Source of the DNA: JAOAHC01 sp964593045
GTDB taxonomy: Bacteria > Bacillota > Clostridia > TANB77 > CAG-465
NCBI GenBank assembly: GCA_964593045.1
Contig: CAZQJQ010000010.1
Location: forward strand, 1 to 38,589
Length of the DNA stretch: 38,589 nt
Direction of reading: 5' to 3'
Shown: positions 1-7,338 of the stretch, in pieces
How positions within the stretch are numbered: position 1 is the stretch's first letter
Layout of the letters: each line of letters starts with the position of its first letter
Translations under genes and position numbers: made by a program
The notes under the pieces: generated by a model
The model's input: the letters and a program-made list of their open reading frames with translations, nothing else
What the model was told of the DNA's origin: nothing
The model's database searches: none

Positions 1-6
1 GAGATA

Positions 7-41
7 CAGGTTATTTTTAATAATCTGCACCCCAACATTTG
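7..41. repeat. Possible copy of a small dispersed hairpin element (left edge)
   Basis: An imperfect hairpin (arms 7-15 and 19-27, loop 16-18, one mismatch) is followed by CACCCCAACATTT at 28-40. The same 13-mer occurs in the same orientation at 31003-31015 downstream of rpoC, where it also lies next to copies of GTTATTTTT and AATAATCTG, both of which are present here as well. The shared modules are visible directly; that they form a repeat family is an inference. The element may continue beyond the window edge. Confidence 0.4.
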
Positions 42-60
42 ACATTGAGCCAAATTTTAA

Positions 61-90
61 GATGCAAGTTTTCTTGCATCTTTTTTATTT
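61..90 (+). terminator. Rho-independent terminator at the left edge
   Basis: A perfect 8-bp stem GATGCAAG/CTTGCATC (61-68, 73-80) with a TTTT loop is followed on the plus strand by a long T-rich tract from 81. It best fits the end of a plus-strand gene lying left of the window. On the minus strand the tail is T-poor, so it would be a weaker stop for yabG, which ends at 92. Confidence 0.7.
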
Positions 91-91
91 T

Positions 92-964
92 TTAAATACC
101 AGGCATTCCAAACCTATACTGTCCTCTTGTTTGTATTCCACCTATTCCTCTTATTCCTTCTCGTGTATTTGATATTATACTTTCTAATTCTATAAATTCT
201 CCTACTGGAGTATATGCTATCGATTGTGCAACTATAAGAGGGTCCATCATATCAATTAAAACCCTCTTTGGTGCCGATGCAAAATTTGCTCCTGCAGATA
301 TAATAGCTTCATAATAACTCTGACATGCTCCGGCAAAAATCACTAAATTATCTAAGTTATGTTCATATCTTCTTGCTTCTAGTACTCCTTGTATATAGTA
401 TTTTGAATTTTTATAATTATTTATATTATATATATCATTTCTTTTTCTAATAAATGCATCATGCCCTGTAAGTATTAATATATTTGGCCTTATTTTTTGA
501 AGTAATTCATATACATATTTATACTGTTCTTTTTCTTCTATATTGTATACATAAGCTTGTATACCCATTCTTTCATAACTTAATTTACACTTATCTGTAT
601 ATTCTGAATCTCCATCAATATGCAAAACAACTCCTGGTTTTTTTAACAAATTTTCTTTCTTATATATATATGAAGGTTCTACTTTATTTTGCATGCCATT
701 TCTATAATTATATTTTTTTGTCATGTTATTATAAAATCTATCAAGTCTTATTCTATTTGAAGCCTCTATATTTTTTATCCTATTTTCTGCCTCTTCTTTT
801 GTTATTTTCACTAGATCATATACAGGTGCATCTGCTACAATCCTCACCGTAAGACCCGCAAGTTCTACCATTTTCTTTACTTCATCTACCTTTATTACTT
901 TAAATAATATATCACAATTATATGAACGTCTTGCAACAATATCTCCTGTTATAATTTGATCCAT
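92..964 (-). CDS. yabG: Sporulation-specific protease YabG (peptidase family U57)
   Basis: YabG is a mother-cell cysteine-type protease that processes spore coat and cortex-lytic precursor proteins late in sporulation. The 290-residue protein has the family layout: a short N-terminal ITGDIVARRSY segment, a TGHD motif (His168) and a GACQS motif (Cys214), which match the His/Cys pair implicated in catalysis in characterised homologues. I choose the ATG at 964 because AAGAGGTG lies six bases upstream; an in-frame GTG at 973 lies inside that ribosome binding site. It sits directly downstream of rpsR, separated only by a hairpin whose 3' arm contains the yabG Shine-Dalgarno sequence and whose body resembles a sigma-K promoter. 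It is therefore probably expressed separately from the ribosomal operon. Its presence indicates an endospore former. Confidence 0.93.
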   Translation of the reverse strand: MDQIITGDIVARRSYNCDILFKVIKVDEVKKMVELAGLTVRIVADAPVYDLVKITKEEAENRIKNIEASNRIRLDRFYNNMTKKYNYRNGMQNKVEPSYIYKKENLLKKPGVVLHIDGDSEYTDKCKLSYERMGIQAYVYNIEEKEQYKYVYELLQKIRPNILILTGHDAFIRKRNDIYNINNYKNSKYYIQGVLEARRYEHNLDNLVIFAGACQSYYEAIISAGANFASAPKRVLIDMMDPLIVAQSIAYTPVGEFIELESIISNTREGIRGIGGIQTRGQYRFGMPGI

Positions 965-970
965 AAAAAA

Positions 971-1011
971 CACCTCTTAAGATATTTTATGAAAATTATC
1001 TATAAGAGGTG
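971..1011 (-). terminator. rpsR terminator hairpin containing the yabG ribosome binding site
   Basis: Read on the minus strand, CACCTCTTA (1011-1003) pairs perfectly with TAAGAGGTG (979-971). The helix continues inward with AGATA/TATCT and TTTT/AAAA, with two single-base bulges, giving about 18 bp. Six Ts follow and abut the yabG ATG. This is a good intrinsic terminator six bases after the rpsR stop. In read-through RNA the yabG SD (AAGAGGTG) would be fully paired. Confidence 0.75.
983..1010 (-). promoter_or_regulatory. Candidate sigma-K promoter for yabG
   Basis: On the minus strand CATAAAATA (991-983) matches the sigma-K -10 consensus CATAnnnTA. An AC(C) -35 element (1010-1008) lies 16-17 bases upstream. 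Transcription would start around 976-978, at the yabG SD, so this RNA would lack the 5' arm of the hairpin. B. subtilis yabG is known to be transcribed by sigma-K. The promoter is short and AT-rich, so the match is suggestive rather than proven. Confidence 0.6.
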
Positions 1012-1017
1012 ATATTT

Positions 1018-1278
1018 TTATTTTACTGTATATGGTAAAAGTGCAATATGTCTAGCTCTTTGAATTGCTTCAGTAACTTTTCTTTGATGTCTTGCACAAG
1101 TTCCTGTTACTCTTCTTGGTAATATTTTACCTTTATCACTAACATATTTCTTTAATTTTTCTACATCTTTGTAATCTATTTCTTCTACTTTATCAACACA
1201 AAAATTACATACCTTTTTTCTTGGCTTTCTGAAAGGTTTGTCATTTTTTGAAGATTTTTTAGCTCTTTTATCTTGCAT
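1018..1278 (-). CDS. rpsR: 30S ribosomal protein S18
   Basis: S18 binds the 30S platform together with S6. The 86-residue protein begins with a basic tail and carries VCNFC and TCARHQ motifs, so it is the cysteine-containing (probably zinc-binding) form of S18. The family signature KYVSDKGKILPRR is intact. The start at 1278 is set by AAGGAGG eight bases upstream; the reading frame is open nine codons further but without a ribosome binding site. It is the last gene of the rpsF-ssb-rpsR operon, as in most Firmicutes, and is followed by the terminator-like hairpin ahead of yabG. Confidence 0.96.
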   Translation of the reverse strand: MQDKRAKKSSKNDKPFRKPRKKVCNFCVDKVEEIDYKDVEKLKKYVSDKGKILPRRVTGTCARHQRKVTEAIQRARHIALLPYTVK

Positions 1279-1308
1279 TGATTTTTCCTCCTTCCGGTTT
1301 AACAATAA

Positions 1309-1716
1309 CTAAAATGGTAATTCTTCAGTTTCATCTAATGTTATGAAGTCACCATCTGAACTAGATGCTGGTGTATCAGCCCCTGAAGTAGATTCTTTTC
1401 TTGAATCTGCAAAATATGCTTCTTCTACAATAAAATCTGTAGCATATCTTTTTGCTCCATTTGCATCTTCCCAAGATCTATTTTGTATTCTTCCTTCTAC
1501 TAAAACTTGTTGCCCTTTTCTAAAATATTTAGAACAAAATTCTGCTAATTTTCCAAATGTTGTTAAATTAAAGAAGTCTGTTTGTCTTTCTCCATTTTGA
1601 GATGCAAACCTTCTATTTACAGCAAGTGAAAAAGTTGTTACTTGTGTATTAGTATTTGGAGTATACTTTGTTTCTGGATCTTTGGTTAATCTCCCCATAA
1701 ATTGAAATTTATTCAT
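1309..1716 (-). CDS. ssb: Single-stranded DNA-binding protein
   Basis: SSB coats single-stranded DNA in replication, recombination and repair. The 135-residue protein has an N-terminal OB fold (about residues 1-105) starting MNKFQFMGRLTKDPE, an acidic low-complexity linker, and the C-terminal peptide DETEELPF, matching the conserved acidic-Phe tail that recruits partner proteins. The ATG at 1716 is preceded by AAAGGAGGA. Its place between rpsF and rpsR is the usual Firmicutes arrangement for the replicative SSB rather than a competence paralogue. Confidence 0.97.
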   Translation of the reverse strand: MNKFQFMGRLTKDPETKYTPNTNTQVTTFSLAVNRRFASQNGERQTDFFNLTTFGKLAEFCSKYFRKGQQVLVEGRIQNRSWEDANGAKRYATDFIVEEAYFADSRKESTSGADTPASSSDGDFITLDETEELPF

Positions 1717-1790
1717 ATAAACTCCTCCTTTAGTATATAAAAATACTAATTATAACTAAAATAAATTAGTTTTCTTTTACATTTTTGTTT

Positions 1791-2069
1791 TTATTTTTTA
1801 ATAACCATGTCTTTTAGAACAGAACTATCAAGTCTTAATAATCTCTCAAATTCTGATATAAAATCTGGCTTTGCATTAAACGTAAATAATAGGTAATATC
1901 CTTCTGCTTCTTTTTTTATTTCATATGCAAAAGTTTTTCTTCCCCAATCATCTACATTTACTAGTTCGCCATTTTCTGTAAGCAAAGTTTTGTATTTTTC
2001 TACTACAGCATTTCTTTCTTCATCAGATATTTTTGCTGTTAATATAACAACTGCTTCATAATTACTCAT
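1791..2069 (-). CDS. rpsF: 30S ribosomal protein S6
   Basis: S6 forms a heterodimer with S18 on the 30S platform. The 92-residue protein has typical S6 features: an initial YEAVVIL strand, the DDWGRKTFAYEIKKEAEGYYLLF core, and a short C-terminus without the long charged tail seen in enterobacteria. The ATG at 2069 is preceded by AAGGAGGTG with six bases spacing; a GTG three codons upstream overlaps the ribosome binding site and is rejected. It is the first gene of the operon, downstream of a clear sigma-A promoter and a structured leader. Confidence 0.96.
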   Translation of the reverse strand: MSNYEAVVILTAKISDEERNAVVEKYKTLLTENGELVNVDDWGRKTFAYEIKKEAEGYYLLFTFNAKPDFISEFERLLRLDSSVLKDMVIKK

Positions 2070-2077
2070 GACTAACA

Positions 2078-2121
2078 CCTCCTTTTGGACATCTGACCCT
2101 ATTTAAAATAGAGTAAGGAAA
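2078..2121 (-). promoter_or_regulatory. Structured rpsF leader, candidate S6:S18 autoregulatory element
   Basis: On the minus strand an 8-bp hairpin (2114-2107 with 2103-2096, loop TTA, including G-T wobbles) lies between UUUCCUU (2121-2115) and the SD AAGGAGG (2084-2078). These two segments can pair over 7 positions with wobbles and would hide the SD. S6:S18 is known to regulate its own mRNA through leader structures in many bacteria. I did not confirm the conserved CCG-type bulge of that motif, so the assignment is tentative. Confidence 0.4.
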
Positions 2122-2133
2122 TTAACTATTGGT

Positions 2134-2162
2134 ATTATATCATACAATTTATGTAAAATCAA
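2134..2162 (-). promoter_or_regulatory. Sigma-A promoter of rpsF-ssb-rpsR
   Basis: The -35 is TTGATT (2162-2157), the spacer is 17 bases, and the -10 is TATAAT (2139-2134). Predicted start is near 2127, leaving a leader of about 57 bases before the rpsF ATG. Confidence 0.85.
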
Positions 2163-2316
2163 CTTATTAAGTATTTTTATATTTAATTTCATTTTTGTTT
2201 TGATTTGATTTAAATTAAATTTTTATTTTTGTTATGATTTTTAAAAAATTGCAAAAATTATATAATATATAAATATTAAATTAAAATTGCAAATTATTAC
2301 ATTTTTCTATATATTA

Positions 2317-2345
2317 TTGACTATGTAACTTTTTAGTAATATAAT
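2317..2345 (+). promoter_or_regulatory. Sigma-A promoter of mecA
   Basis: TTGACT (2317-2322), a 17-base spacer and TATAAT (2340-2345) form a near-consensus promoter pointing into mecA, with a leader of about 38 bases. Confidence 0.85.
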
Positions 2346-2390
2346 ACATATACTACAATAAAACTTAAGCAATAAGAGGGAGGTAACTTT

Positions 2391-3029
2391 TTGAAAGTAG
2401 AAAAAATAAATAAAAATAAAATAAAAATAACACTTACAATGGAAGAATTAGCAGATAGAAAAATAGATATAAAAGAGATAAAAAGTGATGTTAATGCAGC
2501 AAGAGATTTTTTTCTAGATTTAATATTAGAAAGTGATATTGAACAAGATTTTGCAATGGAAGATTCACAATTATTTATAGAAGCATCTGCAGATAAAAAT
2601 AACTTATTTGTAATTACAGTAACCAAACTTGATCACATCCCTGAACTTGCCAACTATATTGAAGAAGAGCTATCTAAAAGTTTTGCAAGAAAAGCTAAAA
2701 AATCTAATAAAAACAATACATCTAAAGTATATCGTGTTAAAAGCAATATTTTTTATTTTAATAGCATAGATATTATCTTAAATATGTGTGATACTATATC
2801 TAACCAAAAACTGTTTTTTGGAAAAAACTCACTTTACAAATATAACGGAAATTATATACTAGTTTTTAGTCCTACTTCTGTTAAAAATAAAAAGTTTTTA
2901 AAAACATTTTCGACTTTATCTGAATACTGTGACCATTATTCTTATGCTGAATTATTAGATGTAAACATAAAAGAAAAATCAAAGTTAATTATAGCAGATA
3001 AAGCAATACAAAAATTAATGAAATTCTAA
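2391..3029 (+). CDS. mecA: Adaptor protein MecA
   Basis: MecA proteins deliver substrates such as competence regulators to the ClpC-ClpP protease. The 212-residue protein has the family layout: an N-terminal substrate-binding domain beginning MKVEKINKNKIKITLT with the LADRKIDIKEI and ARDFFLDLIL motifs, a charged linker (about 85-105), and a C-terminal ClpC-binding domain (about 110-212). The start is TTG at 2391, supported by AGGGAGG seven bases upstream. The gene is monocistronic: it has its own promoter and a hairpin terminator at 3049. Similarity is clearest in the N-terminal third; the C-terminal domain is divergent but of the right length and position. Confidence 0.85.
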   Translation: MKVEKINKNKIKITLTMEELADRKIDIKEIKSDVNAARDFFLDLILESDIEQDFAMEDSQLFIEASADKNNLFVITVTKLDHIPELANYIEEELSKSFARKAKKSNKNNTSKVYRVKSNIFYFNSIDIILNMCDTISNQKLFFGKNSLYKYNGNYILVFSPTSVKNKKFLKTFSTLSEYCDHYSYAELLDVNIKEKSKLIIADKAIQKLMKF

Positions 3030-3048
3030 ATATTTTCTGAATTATTTT

Positions 3049-3075
3049 AGCTCACTTTTGTGAGCTTATATTTTT
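3049..3075 (+). terminator. mecA terminator
   Basis: A perfect 7-bp stem AGCTCAC/GTGAGCT (3049-3055, 3060-3066) with a TTTT loop is followed by TATATTTTT. The stem reaches the stop codon of the converging Tad-like operon. The minus-strand tail is T-poor, so it mainly serves mecA. Confidence 0.75.
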
Positions 3076-3479
3076 GAAAAACTATTTTTATTAATTTTTA
3101 AGACCTGGGTATTATCCTCTAGAGTAACCCCTGAATTAGTTATTTTTGGAATTTTAATATCTAGCGTATATTCTACATTTAAAGATACAATTTCGCCATA
3201 ATTTTTCTTGCTATCTGTAGCGTTTATTTTAATTTTTGATGTATCAAAGCCTTCGTTTTTCAACTCTTCCATAAAAGAATTTTTTTCACTATCAGTTAGA
3301 TATCCATATTTTTCTACAACAAACATATATTTTAAAGAAACAGTATTTAATTTTTGATACCATATAAATGGAATTATAATATTTATAATTAAAACAGTTA
3401 AATATACTAATGTTAAAACAGATATTATTAATATAATTGGTGTTACCACATATGAACTTCCTTTTTTCTTTTTTATCAT
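3066..3479 (-). CDS. TadE-like pseudopilin / membrane-anchored protein
   Basis: This 137-residue protein has a short basic N-terminus (MIKKKKG) followed at once by a long hydrophobic helix (about residues 10-38) and an extracytoplasmic domain with a predicted beta-rich end. That is the architecture of TadE/TadF-type minor pilins in Tad pilus loci. A Gly directly before the helix resembles a prepilin cleavage site, but there is no Glu at +5. Its ATG overlaps the upstream stop codon (TAATG), indicating translational coupling. It is the last gene of the operon. The family assignment is from architecture and context; no diagnostic motif is present. Confidence 0.55.
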   Translation of the reverse strand: MIKKKKGSSYVVTPIILIISVLTLVYLTVLIINIIIPFIWYQKLNTVSLKYMFVVEKYGYLTDSEKNSFMEELKNEGFDTSKIKINATDSKKNYGEIVSLNVEYTLDIKIPKITNSGVTLEDNTQVLKINKNSFSKI

Positions 3480-3907
3480 TATCTCACTTCCATCATTTTA
3501 AGTTTAACTTTTTCATTTAATGTTAAGTCAATATCACCTATTAAATCTTCAAGTAAAAGTGGTTTTAATTTATACTCTAACTTTATATTAACTTCATTAT
3601 TATTTGTATCATAGTAAATATTTTTAACACATATATCTTTATTTGGATAATTAAATTTAATAATTTCCTCCACTTTTTCTTTTAACAAATTGTTGTCAAC
3701 ATTATACACATAGTATGCAAGTTCATCTTTATTCATTGACAAATATGCATTTTGTACTATATAAAATAAATCTTGTTTTATTGGATAAACCATTGTATTT
3801 ATTTGAACATATATCACATATACAACCATTAAAATAACTATAAAAGCAAAAATTAAAATTGTTAAAAATGTTATTTCAATATTACCTTTTTTAAAGTTTC
3901 TACTCAT
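3479..3907 (-). CDS. TadE-like pseudopilin
   Basis: The 142-residue protein starts MSRNFKKGNIEITFL, a basic leader and Gly followed by a Glu-containing hydrophobic segment (about residues 9-32), then a soluble domain of about 105 residues. This resembles prepilin-like TadE proteins cleaved after Gly, although the Glu is at +3 rather than the usual +5. It overlaps the preceding gene by eight bases and the next by one base, so all three are translationally coupled. It is probably a minor component of the pilus or secretion apparatus encoded by this operon. Exact function is unknown. Confidence 0.55.
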   Translation of the reverse strand: MSRNFKKGNIEITFLTILIFAFIVILMVVYVIYVQINTMVYPIKQDLFYIVQNAYLSMNKDELAYYVYNVDNNLLKEKVEEIIKFNYPNKDICVKNIYYDTNNNEVNIKLEYKLKPLLLEDLIGDIDLTLNEKVKLKMMEVR

Positions 3908-5564
3908 TTTTTATCCACTCTTCTAAAAGTATTTCTTCTGATATTTCACTTATATTAGTTACATTTTCATCAAATATATAATTTAAATTTTTACTAAATG
4001 AATCTATAGAGTCAAAAAGCATTGTTTTTTCTTGGCTTTTACCGTTATATTCAACTTCTAATTTTAAAGTGTTAGGCTCACATATTCTTTTTCCTATCTC
4101 ACTAAAATCTATTTTAAAATAATTATTTGTTATATCTCTTAAATAGCTCCAACTCTTTATTGTGTTTTTAAATTCATTATCTACTTTTATTTCTAAAATT
4201 ATACTATTACTATTTTGGTAAATTATATTATTTTGTATTTCTACATCATTTATATAACTTTTTATATTAGATAATTTAGTTGGATCTATATCTTTATTTA
4301 AATCTATCTTTACTGCTAAATATCTCCCTGCTTCTATTATTCCTTGTGAATTATAACTTTCTGTGTATAAATTGTGGACTAGCGGACTTACAACCTTTTT
4401 ATTTTCTTTATTAATTTTTAATATTTTACATTCCGTATTCTCTAATGGGTTAATAATTGGGGGATTAACTTTTAGAACTATTTCTTTTTCAATTGATTTT
4501 TTTAATACGCCATCTACGTAAAATTCCGTATACAAAAAACTTTCAACTTTTATTTTAATTACTTCTTTTTCTTTTTTAATTTCTTCTCTGGTAACTGTAA
4601 AATTTATATTTTTGTCCACTTTTACAGTTTTACTGCCGCTTACTCTTGCATACTCCTCCCCATTTATATATATAATTGAACATATTTCTTTTATATGTTT
4701 CTCATTTGCATAATTATTTAGGTTTATGGCAGAAGTTCCAAACTTAATCGATATCTTCTTTTCATTTTCATATTCACCTATTTCTATGTTTTGAGGACAT
4801 TCTAATATTGGTAAAACATCAGCACTTGCAGCCATGGGATTTGTTGAAAAAATAGCATACCTTGTTTGACCTAAATTATTTTTTCTATAAACTTTAATTA
4901 CTCCATTTGTTTTCCATGTTGCAGGAGACACTAAAATTGCTTTATCTAAACCAATCTTTTCAGCACTAATTCCATATGATTTCAAATTATATGGGTTTGC
5001 CTTATTTTCTGTATAATTTAATTCATCAAATAGCATATCTGTCTTTTTCATATACTCTATTTGTTCTTGATAACTATACTTACTTATATTAATCCAAGAG
5101 TCATATGCCTCTTTAGTAGCTATATATTCCCATTTATCCGGAGTAGTCTCAGGTATAGCATCAACTGGGAAATATACATTATATATGTATGATCCACTAT
5201 AGTCTCTTCCTAAAATATAGTATTCTCCCCTTGTCCCATATCCTTTATAACTGCTAAGTCCTAGCGTCCATTTACCATAATATGGTACTTCTTTGAATCT
5301 TTGCATACTTGTTAGGTTTGAAATGCTAACAGGATTAGAATATGCAAAAACATTATATGTATAATACACTTCCTCATTTATTTCTTCTCCATACACATTA
5401 TATCTTGGAACTCCTATTGTATCTATTACAAACAAAAAGTCATCAGATATACTAGCATATATGCTGCTTTTTATATTAAAAGCAACTAAAAGCAACATAT
5501 AACTAAAAGTTATTTTAATAATAGTTTTAATACTCTTTTTATATTTTATATATCTTGTTTTCAC
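3900..5564 (-). CDS. Large secreted protein of unknown function in Tad-like operon
   Basis: I do not recognise this 554-residue protein. Residues about 15-38 form a hydrophobic export signal after a basic start, with a plausible cleavage near IYA/SIS. The rest is hydrophilic and rich in predicted strands, Tyr, Asn and Ile, with no membrane anchor or LPXTG motif at the C-terminus. The GTG start at 5564 overlaps the upstream TGA by four bases and is preceded by GGAGG seven bases away. Its position among pilin-like genes suggests an extracellular component such as a tip or adhesin subunit, but this is inference only. No catalytic motif is evident. Confidence 0.6.
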   Translation of the reverse strand: MKTRYIKYKKSIKTIIKITFSYMLLLVAFNIKSSIYASISDDFLFVIDTIGVPRYNVYGEEINEEVYYTYNVFAYSNPVSISNLTSMQRFKEVPYYGKWTLGLSSYKGYGTRGEYYILGRDYSGSYIYNVYFPVDAIPETTPDKWEYIATKEAYDSWINISKYSYQEQIEYMKKTDMLFDELNYTENKANPYNLKSYGISAEKIGLDKAILVSPATWKTNGVIKVYRKNNLGQTRYAIFSTNPMAASADVLPILECPQNIEIGEYENEKKISIKFGTSAINLNNYANEKHIKEICSIIYINGEEYARVSGSKTVKVDKNINFTVTREEIKKEKEVIKIKVESFLYTEFYVDGVLKKSIEKEIVLKVNPPIINPLENTECKILKINKENKKVVSPLVHNLYTESYNSQGIIEAGRYLAVKIDLNKDIDPTKLSNIKSYINDVEIQNNIIYQNSNSIILEIKVDNEFKNTIKSWSYLRDITNNYFKIDFSEIGKRICEPNTLKLEVEYNGKSQEKTMLFDSIDSFSKNLNYIFDENVTNISEISEEILLEEWIKNE

Positions 5565-6259
5565 ATACTCTCCTCCTTCTTTTTTATATCAATATATAGC
5601 AAATTATTTTCTACTATAGTTGAAATACAGACATTTTCAAGCTTTACATTTTCTCCATCATTAGATTTTTTAAATATATCTTCTCTTATACTACTATCAT
5701 CTTTTAAAGCAATAATATATTTGTCATAATCATTAATTATATATTCTTTCAAAAAAGCAATTTCATTTAAATTTAAATTATATATTTTAGACAAGCAATT
5801 AACTATTTCATCTACATAATCTTTATCATATAGTAAAATGTTTTCACTACCGTTTATCGTACTCTGATTAACGTCAAAATCATTATTAAACTCTTTATAT
5901 AATTTTATAATCTTAATTCTACTTGCACAATTGTCTTCCATAAGTTCTATTTCTATATCATAGAATCCATTACTTATTTCCTTTTCATTTTTTCCTATAT
6001 ATATATTATTTTCTTTTTGTAGCAAATAACGATTAGTTATGTTTTTAAACACATCTGACATATATTCTATGCTAATTGTTTTATCTGAATTTGTTATTGT
6101 TTTAACTAGTTTACCATCATTATTAATATTTTTGTTATAGCAAACATAACAGTTATGAAAAAAATATATAAATATTATACAGGTTATAACAAGGAGTAAA
6201 ATAATTACTTTAACTTTTTCTTTACCAAAAACTTCTAATACTTTATTTTTAATTTTCAT
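5561..6259 (-). CDS. Membrane-anchored protein of unknown function in Tad-like operon
   Basis: This 232-residue protein has one transmembrane helix near its N-terminus (about residues 17-35, VKVIILLLVITCIIFIYFF) and an extracytoplasmic domain of about 195 residues with no family I recognise. The domain contains alternating charged and hydrophobic stretches and two Cys residues. The ATG at 6259 lies inside the end of the preceding gene and its own stop overlaps the next start, so it is translationally coupled on both sides. The single-anchor topology suggests a structural or assembly role at the cell envelope. Confidence 0.55.
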   Translation of the reverse strand: MKIKNKVLEVFGKEKVKVIILLLVITCIIFIYFFHNCYVCYNKNINNDGKLVKTITNSDKTISIEYMSDVFKNITNRYLLQKENNIYIGKNEKEISNGFYDIEIELMEDNCASRIKIIKLYKEFNNDFDVNQSTINGSENILLYDKDYVDEIVNCLSKIYNLNLNEIAFLKEYIINDYDKYIIALKDDSSIREDIFKKSNDGENVKLENVCISTIVENNLLYIDIKKKEESM

Positions 6260-6629
6260 TCATTACATCCAAATATAAATATATAGACAATATCTTTCTT
6301 GCAATTCTATCTATCTCGTTTTGAATATGACAAACGTTCGGAGTTATTTTTATACATTCTAAAATATGCTTCTTTGATAAATTATTAGTTAAAATAACAA
6401 TCCTATTTCTACTATCTATTTTACTTGATATTTTTAATATATAGTCTATATCATCTGATAAAATTACATAAACATTATACTTATATCTACTATTTAGTAC
6501 AGCTGATTTTTTTGCTTTTAGTACATTATCTATATTACTTTTCGACAATAAATTTCTTAGGGCATCTTCTATTTTTTTAGTTATATCTTCTTTTGCATCC
6601 TCTTTCTCTGATAAAAACAGCACTTTCAT
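6249..6629 (-). CDS. Small soluble protein, possibly CpaE/TadZ receiver-like domain
   Basis: This 126-residue cytoplasmic protein alternates hydrophobic strands (KVLFLSE, YNVYVILSDD, NRIVILTNN) with charged helices, like a receiver fold. In Tad loci CpaE/TadZ carries an atypical receiver domain and is often encoded after cpaB, as here. However, the P-loop ATPase half of CpaE is absent, so if related this is a stand-alone receiver-like domain. I set the start at 6629 because GGAGG precedes that ATG; a GTG at 6641 is upstream of the ribosome binding site. The assignment is tentative. Confidence 0.45.
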   Translation of the reverse strand: MKVLFLSEKEDAKEDITKKIEDALRNLLSKSNIDNVLKAKKSAVLNSRYKYNVYVILSDDIDYILKISSKIDSRNRIVILTNNLSKKHILECIKITPNVCHIQNEIDRIARKILSIYLYLDVMNEN

Positions 6630-6642
6630 ATATACCTCCACA

Positions 6643-7338
6643 CTATTTAACTATAGTACATGTAAACTCTCCATATTTACTTAAGTTATTTACAAGATTT
6701 GCTTCTTCTTTTGTTACTTCTATTAGTATTGTATCTATTATATCCGTTTCACTTTTCTCGTTTTCAGAATTTAACTCGTTTCCATACTTATCCATTATCT
6801 TAAGTATTCTTTTACTATCAAATAATCTAAAAGATATATACGCATCATTTTTTGTACTACTTAATAATGTTTCCTTATTTAATTTATCTAATATATTCTC
6901 ACATTGAGCTTGTCTACCTGTATAATATATATTTACTATACTACCTCTTTGTAACATATATGATACTGCACTTTTAGAGTCATTTAACTTTATTGATATT
7001 ACTTCACTGTTATTTTCAACTTTTACATACTCATCTTTTTTTATTATCATTTTATCAGTAAGTACTTGTCCACTTTTATATGTGTCCCTACTATAAATCT
7101 CATCATCTAACATATTAATATCTGTTATATACCCATATATATCTGAATTTTTATAACTTATACTTATACTTTCTAACATGGTTTTATCAACTTTATCTCC
7201 CCTTTGTATATCATTTTTAAGTACATATACAGTAGTTTTTTCATCTTTTAAAAAGACATTATGATATACAAAATTTAAAATAAAATATATTAAAATACTC
7301 ATTAGAATATATAACATGTTTTTTGTTCTTCTTGTCAT
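6643..7338 (-). CDS. CpaB/RcpC-like pilus assembly protein with SAF domain
   Basis: The 231-residue protein has an N-terminal transmembrane segment (about residues 9-28) followed by a SAF-type region (VYVLKNDIQRGDKVDKTML, then SGQVLTDKMI) and a second domain like RcpC/CpaB (SIKLNDSKSAVSYMLQRGSIVNIYYTG). In Tad systems this protein sits at the envelope and supports the secretion channel. The ATG at 7338 overlaps the stop of the upstream prepilin gene (ATGA). SAF plus a single anchor is also seen in flagellar FlgA-like proteins, but the neighbouring Flp-like and TadC-like genes favour a Tad role. Confidence 0.7.
   Translation of the reverse strand: MTRRTKNMLYILMSILIYFILNFVYHNVFLKDEKTTVYVLKNDIQRGDKVDKTMLESISISYKNSDIYGYITDINMLDDEIYSRDTYKSGQVLTDKMIIKKDEYVKVENNSEVISIKLNDSKSAVSYMLQRGSIVNIYYTGRQAQCENILDKLNKETLLSSTKNDAYISFRLFDSKRILKIMDKYGNELNSENEKSETDIIDTILIEVTKEEANLVNNLSKYGEFTCTIVK

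Larger units (their letters stand above)
2070..2390. other. Divergent intergenic region rpsF/mecA
   Basis: This is the longest gene-free stretch inside the window. It holds the rpsF leader and promoter on the left and the mecA promoter on the right. The middle part (about 2163-2316) is almost pure A/T, and I see no gene, tRNA or clear hairpin in it. Confidence 0.8.

Noticed and set aside
484..852. Plus-strand open frame across yabG
   Set aside because: Antisense shadow of a well-supported gene; composition and lack of a ribosome binding site argue against it.
6541..6547. TTCGACA, a second Spo0A-box-like core
   Set aside because: Inside a coding region with no promoter nearby; best explained by chance.
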